The notes under the pieces are model-generated. The model made no database searches and was not told the origin of the DNA. It saw only the letters and a list, made by a program, of their open reading frames with translations. This document shows positions 35,657-44,005 of a DNA stretch of 64,000 bases, in pieces. The position numbers and the translations under genes are program-made. The stretch is from an uncultured Sphingomonadaceae bacterium. Its GTDB lineage: Bacteria; Pseudomonadota; Alphaproteobacteria; Sphingomonadales; Sphingomonadaceae. Location: the NCBI GenBank assembly GCA_937995515.1, contig CALKJZ010000017.1:44111-108110 (forward strand), read 5' to 3'. Every line of letters starts with the position of its first letter. The first letter of the stretch is position 1.

Positions 35657-36928
35657 TCAGGGGTCGATCCGCCGCTCGGAGACCACCTCGAGGCCGTAGC
35701 CGGAGAGCCCCACATAGCTGTGGCTGGCGTTGGTGAGGAGCTCGATCTTCGAGACCCCGAGATCGACGAGGATCTGCGCGCCGATGCCGATGTCGCGCTG
35801 CTCGCCGGCCGCGCGCGTGCCGGCCTCGCGCTCGGCCATCATGCGCGAGAGCCGGTCGGGCCGGTTGTCGCGGATGATGACAATGATCCCCGCGCCCTCG
35901 GCGCCGATGATCTCCATGGCGCGCTGGAGCACGCCGGTGCGCGGGCCTTCCTCGCCCAGGATGTCGGCAAAGGGCGAGAGCACGTGCACGCGCACGAGGG
36001 TCGGCCGCTCCGGGTCCACCCGGCCCTTCTGCAGCACCAGGTGCTCGGCATATTCCGCCTTGTTGACATAGGTCTTCACCGTCCAGCTGCCGCCGTGCCG
36101 GCTTTCGAGGCGGGTCTCGGCGATGCAGGCGACGAGATGATCGTGACGGTGGCGGTAGGCGATGAGATCGCGGATAGTGCCGATCTTCATGCCCCAGCGG
36201 CGGGCCATCGGGATGAGATCCTCGAGGCGGGCCATGGTGCCATCGTCGCGCAGGATCTCGCAGATCACGCCCGACGGGTTGAGCCCGGCCAGCCGTGCGA
36301 CGTCGACTGCGGCCTCGGTATGCCCGGCGCGCACCAGGACCCCGCCATCGCGGGCGACCAGCGGGAACACATGCCCCGGGGTCACGATCGATTCCGGCCC
36401 GTTGGCGGCATCGATGGCAACGGCAATGGTGCGCGCCCGGTCGGCGGCGCTGATGCCGGTCGTCACCCCCTCCCGTGCCTCGATCGACACGGTGAAGGCC
36501 GTCTCGTGGCGGCTTTCGTTGTGCCGCGCCATCAGTGGCAGCCCGAGCTGCTCCACCCGCTGGCGGGTGAGCGCAAGGCAGATGAGGCCGCGGCCCTCGC
36601 GGGCCATGAAGTTGATGGCCTCGGGCGTTGCCATCTGCGCAGGGATCACGAGGTCGCCCTCGTTCTCGCGATCCTCGTCGTCGACGAGGATGAACATCCG
36701 CCCGTTGCGCGCCTCCTCGATGATCTCCTCGATCGGGGCGAGCGGCTGCGCGCCCTCGGCCAGCGCCGCCTCGAGCTTGCGCAGCGTCTCGGCCGTCGGG
36801 TTCCAGTCGGCGCGGCCGAGCGCGCGCAGGCTGTTGGGATGGAGGCCGGCCGCGCGCGCAAGCGCCGCCCGGCTCGCCCCGGTTTCGGCCATGTGGCTCT
36901 GCAGCCTGCGAATCAGCGCCTCCGTCAT
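35657..36928 (-). CDS. ribBA: HTH-DHBP synthase-GTP cyclohydrolase II-like fusion
   Basis: Makes 3,4-dihydroxy-2-butanone 4-phosphate from ribulose 5-phosphate. Three parts are visible. Residues 1-60 look like a helix-turn-helix ([20 protein letters not shown], then a [15 protein letters not shown] helix). Residues 62-260 are the RibB domain with the [11 protein letters not shown] metal/substrate loop (83-93) and TPGHVFPL. Residues 265-423 resemble GTP cyclohydrolase II, ending [14 protein letters not shown] and [11 protein letters not shown], but the three zinc cysteines and the QEGRGIG-type segment are missing, so this half is probably inactive. A promoter with two palindromes lies directly upstream, suggesting autoregulation by the HTH part. 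Confidence 0.93.
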   Translation of the reverse strand: MTEALIRRLQSHMAETGASRAALARAAGLHPNSLRALGRADWNPTAETLRKLEAALAEGAQPLAPIEEIIEEARNGRMFILVDDEDRENEGDLVIPAQMATPEAINFMAREGRGLICLALTRQRVEQLGLPLMARHNESRHETAFTVSIEAREGVTTGISAADRARTIAVAIDAANGPESIVTPGHVFPLVARDGGVLVRAGHTEAAVDVARLAGLNPSGVICEILRDDGTMARLEDLIPMARRWGMKIGTIRDLIAYRHRHDHLVACIAETRLESRHGGSWTVKTYVNKAEYAEHLVLQKGRVDPERPTLVRVHVLSPFADILGEEGPRTGVLQRAMEIIGAEGAGIIVIIRDNRPDRLSRMMAEREAGTRAAGEQRDIGIGAQILVDLGVSKIELLTNASHSYVGLSGYGLEVVSERRIDP

Positions 36929-36935
36929 GCAGCCG

Positions 36936-36989
36936 CCGTTCTCACATCAGAATGTGAGCGGCAAGCCCCCTTGTCACACCGGGGTGTGA
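36936..36989 (-). promoter_or_regulatory. ribBA promoter with two TCACA-N6-TGTGA palindromes
   Basis: On the minus strand TTGCCG (36964-36959), a 17-bp spacer and GAACGG (36941-36936) precede the ribBA ATG by 7 nt. The spacer is occupied by the palindrome TCACATTCTGATGTGA (36957-36942). A second one, TCACACCCCGGTGTGA, lies at 36989-36974 over the ribE stop, 32 bp away, about three helical turns. The placement is that of a repressor operator pair. What binds is not known; the HTH of RibBA is the obvious candidate. Confidence 0.55.
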
Positions 36990-37597
36990 TTGCGCCAGGC
37001 CATCAGTCGGGCGAGATAGCGGGCGAACAGGTCGATCTCCAGATTGACCTCCTGGCCCGGGGCAGCCGCGCCGAGCGTGGTGGCCGCGGCCGTGTGGGGG
37101 ATGATGTTGAGGCCAAAGCGGGTTTCGCCGGCGCTGTCGTCCACCTCGTTGACCGTGAGCGAGACTCCGTCGACCGCGATCGAGCCCTTGGTGGCAATCG
37201 CGGCGCCGAGCCCTTCCGGGGCGGCGACACGCAGTCGCAGGCTGCCCGCGAACGGCTCGGCGGCAAGGATCCGGCCCACGCCGTCCACATGGCCGGTTAC
37301 GATGTGGCCGCCCAGCTCGTCGCCCACGCGCAGCGCCCGCTCAAGGTTGAGGGCTGCCCCCTCGCGCCACATGGCGCGCGCGGTGCGTGCGACCGTTTCC
37401 TGCGACACGTCGACCCGGAATTGCCCCTGGCCGACGGCAACCGCGGTCAGGCACACGCCCGAACAGGCAATCGAGGCGCCGACCGCCAGCGTGTCCGGGC
37501 CGATTCCGGGTGCTGCGACCGTGACCTCGAGGTCCTGGCCGGGGCGCTCGCTGATGGCGACGATCCGGCCGATGCCGCTGACGATTCCGGTGAACAT
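36974..37597 (-). CDS. ribE: Riboflavin synthase, alpha chain
   Basis: Dismutates two lumazines to riboflavin. The 207-residue protein shows the internal duplication of two lumazine-binding barrels: [12 protein letters not shown] with an [10 protein letters not shown] block in the first, and a [14 protein letters not shown] and [10 protein letters not shown] block in the second. It lies 12 bp after ribD. Its stop codon is part of the upstream palindrome of the ribBA control region, so a second operon promoter probably starts there. Confidence 0.95.
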   Translation of the reverse strand: MFTGIVSGIGRIVAISERPGQDLEVTVAAPGIGPDTLAVGASIACSGVCLTAVAVGQGQFRVDVSQETVARTARAMWREGAALNLERALRVGDELGGHIVTGHVDGVGRILAAEPFAGSLRLRVAAPEGLGAAIATKGSIAVDGVSLTVNEVDDSAGETRFGLNIIPHTAAATTLGAAAPGQEVNLEIDLFARYLARLMAWRNHTPV

Positions 37598-37609
37598 GGG
37601 CGCTGGTGC

Positions 37610-38602
37610 CTACCGCTCGCGGAACAGGACCTCAAGCCGGTCCTCGCCGAGGGGCCGTTCCTCCACCCGCCGCCAGCGCCCGTGCGCGGCGGCGAGGCTT
37701 TCGGGTGCGAAGCCCTCGAGCCCGGCGCCAGCGCCGACGATGATCGGGGCGCGGTAGACCAGGAGGCGATCGACGAGGTCGTCGGCGAGCAGGGCGGCCG
37801 CGAGCGTCGGCCCGCCTTCCACCAGCAGGCGGAGCCAGCCGTGCGCGGCGGCCATGCGAAGGAGGCCCGGGATGTCGCGCGCGTGCAGCCAGCCCGCTCC
37901 CGTGTCGGCCGGCGATGCGGATACCAGCACCGGCACCGGGCTTCGCCGTGCACCCGGCAGGCGGTTGGTGAGCTGTGGCCGGTCGGCCTGCCAGGTGCCG
38001 CGCCCGACGGCGATCGCGTCCGCGCGCGCGCGCTCGAGATGGCCGTGGGCGCGGGCCGTCTCGCCGGTGATCCAGCGGCTTTCGCCAGCGGCGGTTGCCA
38101 TCCGGCCATCAAGCGACAGCGCGAGCTTGAGCGTGATCTCGGGGCGCCCGTGCACCTGCCGCAGCCGGAAACCGAGGAGTTCGCGCGTGGCCTCTTCTGC
38201 AAGCACCCCGCAGACGATCTCACAGCCCGCCGCCTCGAGCAGGGCGAGGCCCCGCCCGGCCGTGCGCGGATCCGGGTCGGCCCCGGGGACCACGAGCCGC
38301 GCGATCCCGGCCTCGCGCAGCAGGCTCGCACAGTCCGGCCCGCGCTCCGAGACATGGGCGCAGGGCTCGAGCGTGACATAGGCGGTTGCCCCGCACGCGG
38401 CCGGCCCTGCCTCGCCGAGCGCCATGGCCTCGGCATGGGGCCTGCCGCCCGCGGCCGTCCACCCGCGGCCCACCACCCGCCCGCCGGCGACGATGAGGCA
38501 GCCGACATTGGGGTTGGGGCTGCTGTGGCCGGCCGCGCGGCGCGCGAGCGCAAGGGCTGCGCCCATGAAGCGGCGGTCGGCCTCCGCCGCTGCGGGCCGC
38601 AC
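37610..38602 (-). CDS. ribD: Bifunctional diaminohydroxyphosphoribosylaminopyrimidine deaminase / reductase
   Basis: Deaminates then reduces the pyrimidine made by GTP cyclohydrolase II. The N-terminal deaminase has the zinc site HAEA (His56, Glu58) and PCAH...C (Cys81, Cys91); the C-terminal reductase has LKLALSLDGRMAT, SRWITG and VEGGPTLAAALLA. Length 330. GTG start directly abuts the stop of the upstream 167-residue gene. No FMN riboswitch can fit in front of it. Confidence 0.95.
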   Translation of the reverse strand: MRPAAAEADRRFMGAALALARRAAGHSSPNPNVGCLIVAGGRVVGRGWTAAGGRPHAEAMALGEAGPAACGATAYVTLEPCAHVSERGPDCASLLREAGIARLVVPGADPDPRTAGRGLALLEAAGCEIVCGVLAEEATRELLGFRLRQVHGRPEITLKLALSLDGRMATAAGESRWITGETARAHGHLERARADAIAVGRGTWQADRPQLTNRLPGARRSPVPVLVSASPADTGAGWLHARDIPGLLRMAAAHGWLRLLVEGGPTLAAALLADDLVDRLLVYRAPIIVGAGAGLEGFAPESLAAAHGRWRRVEERPLGEDRLEVLFRER

Positions 38603-39106
38603 CTAGCGCGCCGGGCGGCGCACGCCCGCCTCGGCCATTGCGCGCTCGAACATCAGCTCCTCGCGCAGCCGCGCGACCTCGGCCGTCTCGGCCCGACCGG
38701 AGGTCTCTGCCTCGGCAATCTGCATGCGCAGGGCGCTGATCTCGCGATAGCGGGAGCCATCCGCGCCGGCTGCCACCGGCATCTCGGCCGACTTCACCCA
38801 GACAACCGGCGGCAGGGTCGGAAGGCCCGACCGGCTGGCAGCGAGGAACGCGCCGACGAGCACCAGCGAGGCGACGACCGACGCGGCCGCGGCCACCTTC
38901 GCATGCGCCGGCAGGCGGAGGAGCGAGGCCGGAAAGGCGGGCGCGGCCGCCTGCCGGTCGGGGCTCCAGCTGAAGCCGGAGGCCCGGTCGAGCGAGCGGT
39001 TGACCATCAGCGCGATGCGCTTCTGACGCTCGGCCAGCTGCTGGCGGCGGCGGGTCTGCCGGAACGGAAGCGGCAGCGGCTCTTCCTTCGGTTTCAGGCG
39101 AAACAT
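38603..39106 (-). CDS. Single-pass membrane protein with coiled coil, function unknown
   Basis: I do not recognise this 167-residue protein. A basic, Arg/Gln-rich N-terminus (RQTRRRQQLAERQKRIALM, about 17-35) is followed by a hydrophobic helix at 71-91, then PTLPPVVWVKSAEMP and a charged helix (121-155) of coiled-coil character ending GVRRPAR. The N-terminus is probably cytoplasmic. Its stop touches the ribD GTG, so it heads the riboflavin operon, or ribD is read through from it. No link to riboflavin is evident; a membrane or division role is a guess only. Confidence 0.7.
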   Translation of the reverse strand: MFRLKPKEEPLPLPFRQTRRRQQLAERQKRIALMVNRSLDRASGFSWSPDRQAAAPAFPASLLRLPAHAKVAAAASVVASLVLVGAFLAASRSGLPTLPPVVWVKSAEMPVAAGADGSRYREISALRMQIAEAETSGRAETAEVARLREELMFERAMAEAGVRRPAR

Positions 39107-39188
39107 CGGCTCGTCTCCCGCCCCCCAGCTGGCTTGCCCCCAGTCCTGTCGCGTCCTGTCGCCCCGATCGCGCCGGCGGCGTGCCGGT

Positions 39189-40298
39189 TCAGACCCGCAT
39201 GGGCATGAGCACGTAGAGCGCGCTCGAGGCGGCATTCTCGCGAATGAGCGTCGGCGCGGCCGCATCGGCGAGGTGCACCTCGACGCTGTCGCCCTCCACC
39301 TGGCCCAGGATATCGAGAAGGTAGCGGCTGTTGAACCCCACGTCGAAGCCAGGCGCGTCGTAGTCGGCGGGCACATCCTCGCTCGCCGAGCCGTTCTCCG
39401 GCGAGACGACCGAGAGGGTGACCCGGTCCTTGTCGAGGCTGAGCTTGACCGCACGGGTCTTCTCGCTGGCGATCGCCGTCACCCGGTCGACGCACTCGGC
39501 AAGGCTCGACGGATCGATGCGCAGCAGGCGGTCGTTCGCGGTGGGAATGACGCGGTTGTAATCGGGGAAGGTGCCTTCGATGAGCTTGGAGGTGAGGACG
39601 GCCGCACCGATTGCAAGGCGGATGCGCCCCTGCGAGAGGCCGATGTCCACCATGCCGTCGCGCTCGTCGAGCAGCTTGCGCACCTCGGCCACGCATTTGC
39701 GCGGCACGATCACGTCGGGCATGCCGTGGGCGCCCTCGGGCAGTGGCAGTTCGACGCGCGCGAGCCGGTGGCCGTCGGTTGCCACGGCACGCAGCCGCGG
39801 CGGGTCATCGCGCGTGGCGTGCAGGAAGATGCCGTTGAGATAATAACGCGTTTCCTCGGTGGAGATGGCAAAGCGGGTCTTGTCGATGAGGTCGCGCAGC
39901 GTCTCGGCGGGAAGCGCGAAGCTGACCGGCAGGTCGCTCTCGCCGATCACCGGGAAATCCTCGCGCGGCAGTGTCTGCAGCTGGAAGCGCGCGCGGCCCG
40001 CCGTCACCCACATCTTCTGATCCTGCGTCTCGAGCGCGACCTGCGCGCCATCGGGCAGCTTGCGCACGATATCGAAAAGCGTGTGGGCGGAGACCGTGGT
40101 CGCACCCGGCGTCATCACCTCGACCGGCACGGTCTCGACGATCTGGAGGTCGAGATCGGTTGCCATCAGGCGCAGCTGGCCGCCCTCGGCGGCAATCAGC
40201 ACATTGGAGAGGATCGGGATGGTGTTGCGCCGTTCGACGACCGACTGCACATGGCCCAGCGCCTTCAGGAGGGTGGCGCGCTCGACATGGAGTTTCAT
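39189..40298 (-). CDS. dnaN: DNA polymerase III subunit beta (sliding clamp)
   Basis: The ring-shaped processivity clamp of the replicative polymerase. MKLHVERATLLKALGHVQSVVERRNTIPILSNVL at the start (given here as its opening motif, positions 1-34), the TRYYLNGIFLH block, TDGHRLA and the last residues LYVLMPMRV are diagnostic. Length 369. ATG 40298 is preferred over in-frame codons 11 residues earlier. TATAGA on the minus strand at 40363-40358 may be a -10 element with a roughly 50-nt leader. The replication genes dnaA and recF are not adjacent. Confidence 0.96.
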   Translation of the reverse strand: MKLHVERATLLKALGHVQSVVERRNTIPILSNVLIAAEGGQLRLMATDLDLQIVETVPVEVMTPGATTVSAHTLFDIVRKLPDGAQVALETQDQKMWVTAGRARFQLQTLPREDFPVIGESDLPVSFALPAETLRDLIDKTRFAISTEETRYYLNGIFLHATRDDPPRLRAVATDGHRLARVELPLPEGAHGMPDVIVPRKCVAEVRKLLDERDGMVDIGLSQGRIRLAIGAAVLTSKLIEGTFPDYNRVIPTANDRLLRIDPSSLAECVDRVTAIASEKTRAVKLSLDKDRVTLSVVSPENGSASEDVPADYDAPGFDVGFNSRYLLDILGQVEGDSVEVHLADAAAPTLIRENAASSALYVLMPMRV

Positions 40299-40448
40299 CA
40301 GAAAGCCTATCCCGAAGTTTCTCTGTGGCATCCCCTCGCGGGGCCTCCCTCCACCCTTCTATAGCGCAGGCGCGCCCGAGGGAAAGCGGGCATCTGCGCG
40401 CCCCGGCGGGGGTTTCCGGCGCTGGCGCGCGGGGGTGGCTGCCGCCCG

Positions 40449-40485
40449 CTCCGTCCGGATGGCGGCTCACTCCGTCCGGATGGCG
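40449..40485 (-). repeat. Tandem duplication across the thiolase stop codon
   Basis: CTCCGTCCGGATGGCG occurs at 40449-40464 and again at 40470-40485, a 21-bp period. On the minus strand the unit encodes the last thiolase residues AIRTE; the extra copy sits just past the stop in the same frame. Confidence 0.85.
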
Positions 40486-41639
40486 ATTGCGGTTGCTTCC
40501 CCGCCGCCGATGCACAGGCTTGCAATGCCCGTGCCGCCGCCGCGCGCGGCAAGCGCATGGAGCAGGGTGACGATGATGCGCGCGCCCGAGGCGCCGATCG
40601 GATGGCCAAGCGCACAGGCGCCGCCGTTCACATTCACCCGTGCGTGCTCGAGCCCGAGATCGTGCATGGCCGCCATGGTGACAACTGCAAAGGCTTCGTT
40701 CACCTCGAAGAGGTCGATGGCCGAGAGGCCAAGGCCGGTGCGGTCGAGAAGCTTGCGGATGGCAGGGCCCGGCGCGGTGGTGAACAGCGCCGGCGCCTGG
40801 GCGTGGGTGGCATGGCCGAGGATGGTCGCAAGCGGCGCAATGCCGCGCGCCTCGGCGGTGGCGCGCCGCATCAGCACGAGGGCTGCGGCGCCGTCGGAGA
40901 TCGAACTGGCGTTGGCAGCGGTCACGGTTCCGTCCTTGGCGAAGGCCGGCTTCAGCTGCCGGATCTTCTCGGCCCTGGCCTTGCCCGGCTGCTCGTCCAC
41001 GGCCACTTCGCCTGCCGCGGTCGAAACCGGCACCGTCTCGGCCGCAAAGGCCCCGCTGGCAATGGCATGCCTGGCGCGCGCGAGGCTCTCCAGCGCGAAA
41101 TCGTCCTGCGCCTCGCGCGTGAACTGGAAGGTGCGCGCGCAGTCCTCGGCAAAGCTGCCCATCAGCCGGCCGGGCGCATAGGCATCCTCCAGCCCGTCGA
41201 GAAACATGTGATCGACCAGCTGGCCGTGGCCGAGGCGATAGCCGCCGCGCGCCCGCGGGAGGAGATAGGGCGCGTTCGACATCGACTCCATGCCGCCGGC
41301 AACCAGGATATCGGCGCTTCCGGCGCGCAGCTGGTCGGTTGCGTCCATCACCGCCTTCATGCCGGAGCCGCACATCTTGTTGAGGGTGAGGCAGGGCACG
41401 CTTTCGGCAAGGCCGGCGCCAAGCGCGGCCTGGCGCGCCGGTGCCTGCCCCTGGCCGGCGGGCAGCACGCAGCCCATCAGCACGCCATCGGCGTCGAGAG
41501 GGCCGAGCCCGGCGTCTGCGGCCGCCGCGCGGATGGCAGCAGCCCCGAGCGCGGGCGCTGCGAGCTCGCGAAAGGCGCCGAGGAAGCCGCCCATGGGCGT
41601 GCGCCGCGCGCTTGCAATGACGATATCCGATCCCCGCAT
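40467..41639 (-). CDS. Acetyl-CoA C-acetyltransferase (thiolase)
   Basis: A biosynthetic-type thiolase of 390 residues that joins or cleaves acetoacetyl-CoA. The nucleophile Cys90 lies in LNKMCGSGMKAVMD, GHPIGASGARI holds the active-site His, and CIGGGEATA holds the second Cys. GGGGGAG precedes ATG 41639. Relatives serve polyhydroxybutyrate synthesis, ketone metabolism or beta-oxidation; no phaB/phaC or fadB is nearby, so the pathway is open. The last codons lie in a 21-bp tandem duplication. Confidence 0.93.
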   Translation of the reverse strand: MRGSDIVIASARRTPMGGFLGAFRELAAPALGAAAIRAAAADAGLGPLDADGVLMGCVLPAGQGQAPARQAALGAGLAESVPCLTLNKMCGSGMKAVMDATDQLRAGSADILVAGGMESMSNAPYLLPRARGGYRLGHGQLVDHMFLDGLEDAYAPGRLMGSFAEDCARTFQFTREAQDDFALESLARARHAIASGAFAAETVPVSTAAGEVAVDEQPGKARAEKIRQLKPAFAKDGTVTAANASSISDGAAALVLMRRATAEARGIAPLATILGHATHAQAPALFTTAPGPAIRKLLDRTGLGLSAIDLFEVNEAFAVVTMAAMHDLGLEHARVNVNGGACALGHPIGASGARIIVTLLHALAARGGGTGIASLCIGGGEATAIAIRTE

Positions 41640-41726
41640 CCGCTGCTCCCCCAGATCTTCGCCCAGGCCCTTTGCCCACGACCACGGCATACGGCCACAG
41701 CATATGGCCTCGGCCGAGGCCCTCTG

Positions 41727-41754
41727 CCCGGCCCCGGCCCGGCCCCGGCCCGGC
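41727..41754. repeat. GC-only 11-bp tandem repeat
   Basis: GGCCCCGGCCC is repeated twice with partial copies at both ends, in the 131-bp gap between the thiolase and the lipoprotein genes. Low-complexity sequence; no function is apparent. Confidence 0.8.
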
Positions 41755-41770
41755 ATCCTCCGCGCGCTGG

Positions 41771-43288
41771 CTAGCGGAACAGCCGGCGCTCGGCACCGCG
41801 GCCGAGCCGTTCAAGCGAGCGGGCGCCTGCCGCATTGCTCTCGAAGCCCTCGATTCCCGGCTGCACGAGCGACCAGGCGAGCGGCTGGATGAGCGCGATA
41901 ACGGCCACATCCTCGCTCCACAAGCGTTCGGCGGCCGCGATCGCGCGCATCCGGTCGGCGAGCGTCGGTGCGCGCCACGACCGGGCCAGAAGCGCATCCG
42001 CCTCGGCCACGCACACGCCCTCGCGATTGGCCCTGCAGCGCAGCGGCAGCAGGAAGGGCAGAGGGGAATCATGGTGCGTGCGGCGGGTGGTGAGCGCCAT
42101 GTCGATGTCGCCGCGCGCGAGTGCGGCCGCCCGTGCCTCGGGCCCGAGCACGCTGGCTGCGAGATCGATGCCGAGCGGCGCCCAGTCCGCCGCGATGCGC
42201 TCCACCAGCCGCCGCTCCTCGGCTGCCTGGCCGATCCCGACGATCAGCCGGCGCCGGCGCTCCTCCTCCGGGCCGATGCCCGCCGCATCGAGCAGCCGCG
42301 CGGCATCGGCGCGCCGCTCCTCGGGTGGCAGGGCAGCCCACTCGGGCTCTGCGGCAAGGGCAAAGGCGGGCAGGGTGCGCGGTGCGATGGCGGTAACCGG
42401 GGCGGCCGCCTCGCTGCCGAAGATCAGCCGCGAAAGTGCCGCGCGGTCGACCGTCCGGTCGAGCGCGCTGCGCACCCGCAGATCGTCGAGCGGCGGCTTC
42501 CTGTGATTCAGCTGCAGCACGACGACCGCCCGCGCCGGCTCGAGCCGCAGCGACTCGCGCGGCGCTGTGACTCTGACAGCGGGAAAGCCGGCAATGGTGC
42601 CGCCGGTCACCACGTCGGCCAGCCGCCGCACGAAGCGGGCGAGCGCCTCGTCGGGCGGCCGGACGGCGAGCTCGATCTCGGCGGCCGTCGCCTCTGCGCC
42701 GATCGCCCCACGGTTGCGCACCAGCCGCACCACCCGGCCTGCAGCGGGCGCCCCCTCGGGCGCGGGGCCAAGCCGGAAGGCGCCGAGCCCGGCTCCGTCG
42801 AGCGAGCCGCGCCCGCGCGGGCGGATGCCGAGCGCGGGATCGGCGAGCAGCTCGAGAAGCTCGGGCTGCGGGGTGGTCAGCCGCAGTTCGACCACGTCCT
42901 CGAGCGGGGCCTGGGTTGCGGAAATGCCATCGAGGAGCCCGGCAAGCGGGCCGTCGCGCCGGCCCCGCACGGCATCGATCGTGGCCGTCACGTCGGCTGC
43001 GGTCACCGGCTGGCCATCGGCAAAGCTGGCCGTGCGCAGCCGGAACACGATCGAGAGCCCATCCTCGCTCACCCGCCACGACTGGGCAAGGCCGGGCACG
43101 ATGAGGCCCGCCGCATCGCGGCGCGTGAGCCCGAGGGCGAGCGCCTCGTCGGTCAGGCGCGCGGCGGCTGCGGCGTCCACCACGTCGAGGCGCACGGGCG
43201 GCTCGCCATTCTCGCCTGCGCCGCAGGCCGCAAGCAGCAGACCGAGCGCTGCCGCGAGGGTCCTAGTCCGGAATGCGGAGGAAGACAT
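41771..43288 (-). CDS. Solute-binding lipoprotein, peptide-ABC (SBP family 5) type
   Basis: A 505-residue predicted lipoprotein: signal LAAALGLLLAAC puts the lipidated Cys at 22. The body fits extracellular solute-binding family 5, with PGLAQSWRVSEDGLSIVFRL and FADGQPVTAADV near the N-terminus and VRSALDRTVDRAAL in the middle, as in peptide/nickel-binding proteins. The ligand is unknown and the protein is somewhat short for the family. No permease or ATPase genes are next to it, so it is an orphan here. Its start overlaps the upstream CpcT-like gene by 26 bp. Confidence 0.82.
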   Translation of the reverse strand: MSSSAFRTRTLAAALGLLLAACGAGENGEPPVRLDVVDAAAAARLTDEALALGLTRRDAAGLIVPGLAQSWRVSEDGLSIVFRLRTASFADGQPVTAADVTATIDAVRGRRDGPLAGLLDGISATQAPLEDVVELRLTTPQPELLELLADPALGIRPRGRGSLDGAGLGAFRLGPAPEGAPAAGRVVRLVRNRGAIGAEATAAEIELAVRPPDEALARFVRRLADVVTGGTIAGFPAVRVTAPRESLRLEPARAVVVLQLNHRKPPLDDLRVRSALDRTVDRAALSRLIFGSEAAAPVTAIAPRTLPAFALAAEPEWAALPPEERRADAARLLDAAGIGPEEERRRRLIVGIGQAAEERRLVERIAADWAPLGIDLAASVLGPEARAAALARGDIDMALTTRRTHHDSPLPFLLPLRCRANREGVCVAEADALLARSWRAPTLADRMRAIAAAERLWSEDVAVIALIQPLAWSLVQPGIEGFESNAAGARSLERLGRGAERRLFR

Positions 43289-43937
43289 AGCCGCCGGCCT
43301 CCGGGCCCCAGACCTGCCGGCCGTCCGCGTCGAACCCCCGGTCCCAGTTCACGAACCGGTCGGGCGTGACAACCGAGACCGAGCGCATGGAGACCGCGCC
43401 GCGATGGCGGTTGGGGCAGCTGCCGCTGGTGCCGGTGAAATGGCCGTGGCCAGCCGCCTCGATTCGGATGGGGCAGCCGGGCTCGCCGAGATCGGCCGGG
43501 GTGAGAGCCGGGCCTTGGAAGCCGGGCCGCCACATGCCGACAAAGCGCGCCGGATCGGCGATCGCGAAGGTCTCGCGCACGAGCGTGCCATCGGCCTCGG
43601 CGGAAATCCGGCTCACGCGCTGGAAATAGGGCCGGGCGCGCGCCGCCTCGCGGTCGGCCGTGCCGGAGAGGATGGCCTGCTCCTGGTAGATCCACACGCC
43701 ATCGGTGCGCTCGGGCCAGATGCGCAGCACATGCGCCTCCACCTCGGCATAGGCCGGGTCTGCGGCGTGCTGCCGGGCGCTTGAGAAGGTGCCCGTGACA
43801 GCCCTGGCATAGGCCTCAAGAAGCGGGCCTGCGGCCGGTGCCGGCTGGGCAAGGGCGAGACTGGCAACAACGGGAAGACCGATGCGAAGACCGATGGCCC
43901 TGCGCGGGCGGGGGCGTGGCGGGAGGCCGGAGATCAT
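43263..43937 (-). CDS. CpcT/CpeT-like (chromophore lyase fold) exported protein
   Basis: A 224-residue protein with an N-terminal signal ending QPAPAAGP. The core VWIYQEQAIL, RARPYFQRVSRIS, CPIRIEAAGHGHFTGTSGSCPN and FVNWDRGFDADGRQVWG matches the CpcT/CpeT family, whose cyanobacterial members attach bilins to phycobiliproteins. Non-photosynthetic proteobacteria also carry such proteins with unknown roles; a bilin lyase is unlikely here. It is co-transcribed with the solute-binding lipoprotein and lies 68 bp from the divergent cysteine synthase. Confidence 0.75.
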   Translation of the reverse strand: MISGLPPRPRPRRAIGLRIGLPVVASLALAQPAPAAGPLLEAYARAVTGTFSSARQHAADPAYAEVEAHVLRIWPERTDGVWIYQEQAILSGTADREAARARPYFQRVSRISAEADGTLVRETFAIADPARFVGMWRPGFQGPALTPADLGEPGCPIRIEAAGHGHFTGTSGSCPNRHRGAVSMRSVSVVTPDRFVNWDRGFDADGRQVWGPEAGGYVFLRIPD

Positions 43938-43969
43938 GGCCGGCCGGTCATGCGCCAGCCGCGCACGGC

Positions 43970-43998
43970 TTTCAAGGCGGCGGCCGACGGGCTATGCC
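43970..43998 (+). promoter_or_regulatory. Predicted promoter of the cysteine synthase, leaderless geometry
   Basis: TTTCAA (43970-43975), a 17-bp spacer and TATGCC (43993-43998) stand 7 nt before ATG 44006. If correct, transcription begins at that ATG and the upstream ATG at 43994 lies inside the -10 element and cannot be the start. Confidence 0.4.
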
Positions 43999-44005
43999 CG
44001 CGGCC

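Noticed and set aside
36941..36958. The CTCACAT/ATGTGAG hairpin as a terminator after ribE
   Set aside because: The stem is weak and not followed by a T-tract; its position in the promoter spacer and the second copy 32 bp away favour an operator.
38603..39188. FMN riboswitch upstream of ribD or ribBA
   Set aside because: The ribD start abuts the upstream stop and the ribE-ribBA gap is 45 bp; an RFN element of about 140 nt cannot fit in the gaps, and I saw no AGGGTGAAATTCC-type core.
35720..39208. A 1162-codon plus-strand open frame across the riboflavin operon
   Set aside because: Low-complexity Gly/Arg/Ala/His translation, entirely opposite ribBA, ribE, ribD and the 167-residue gene.
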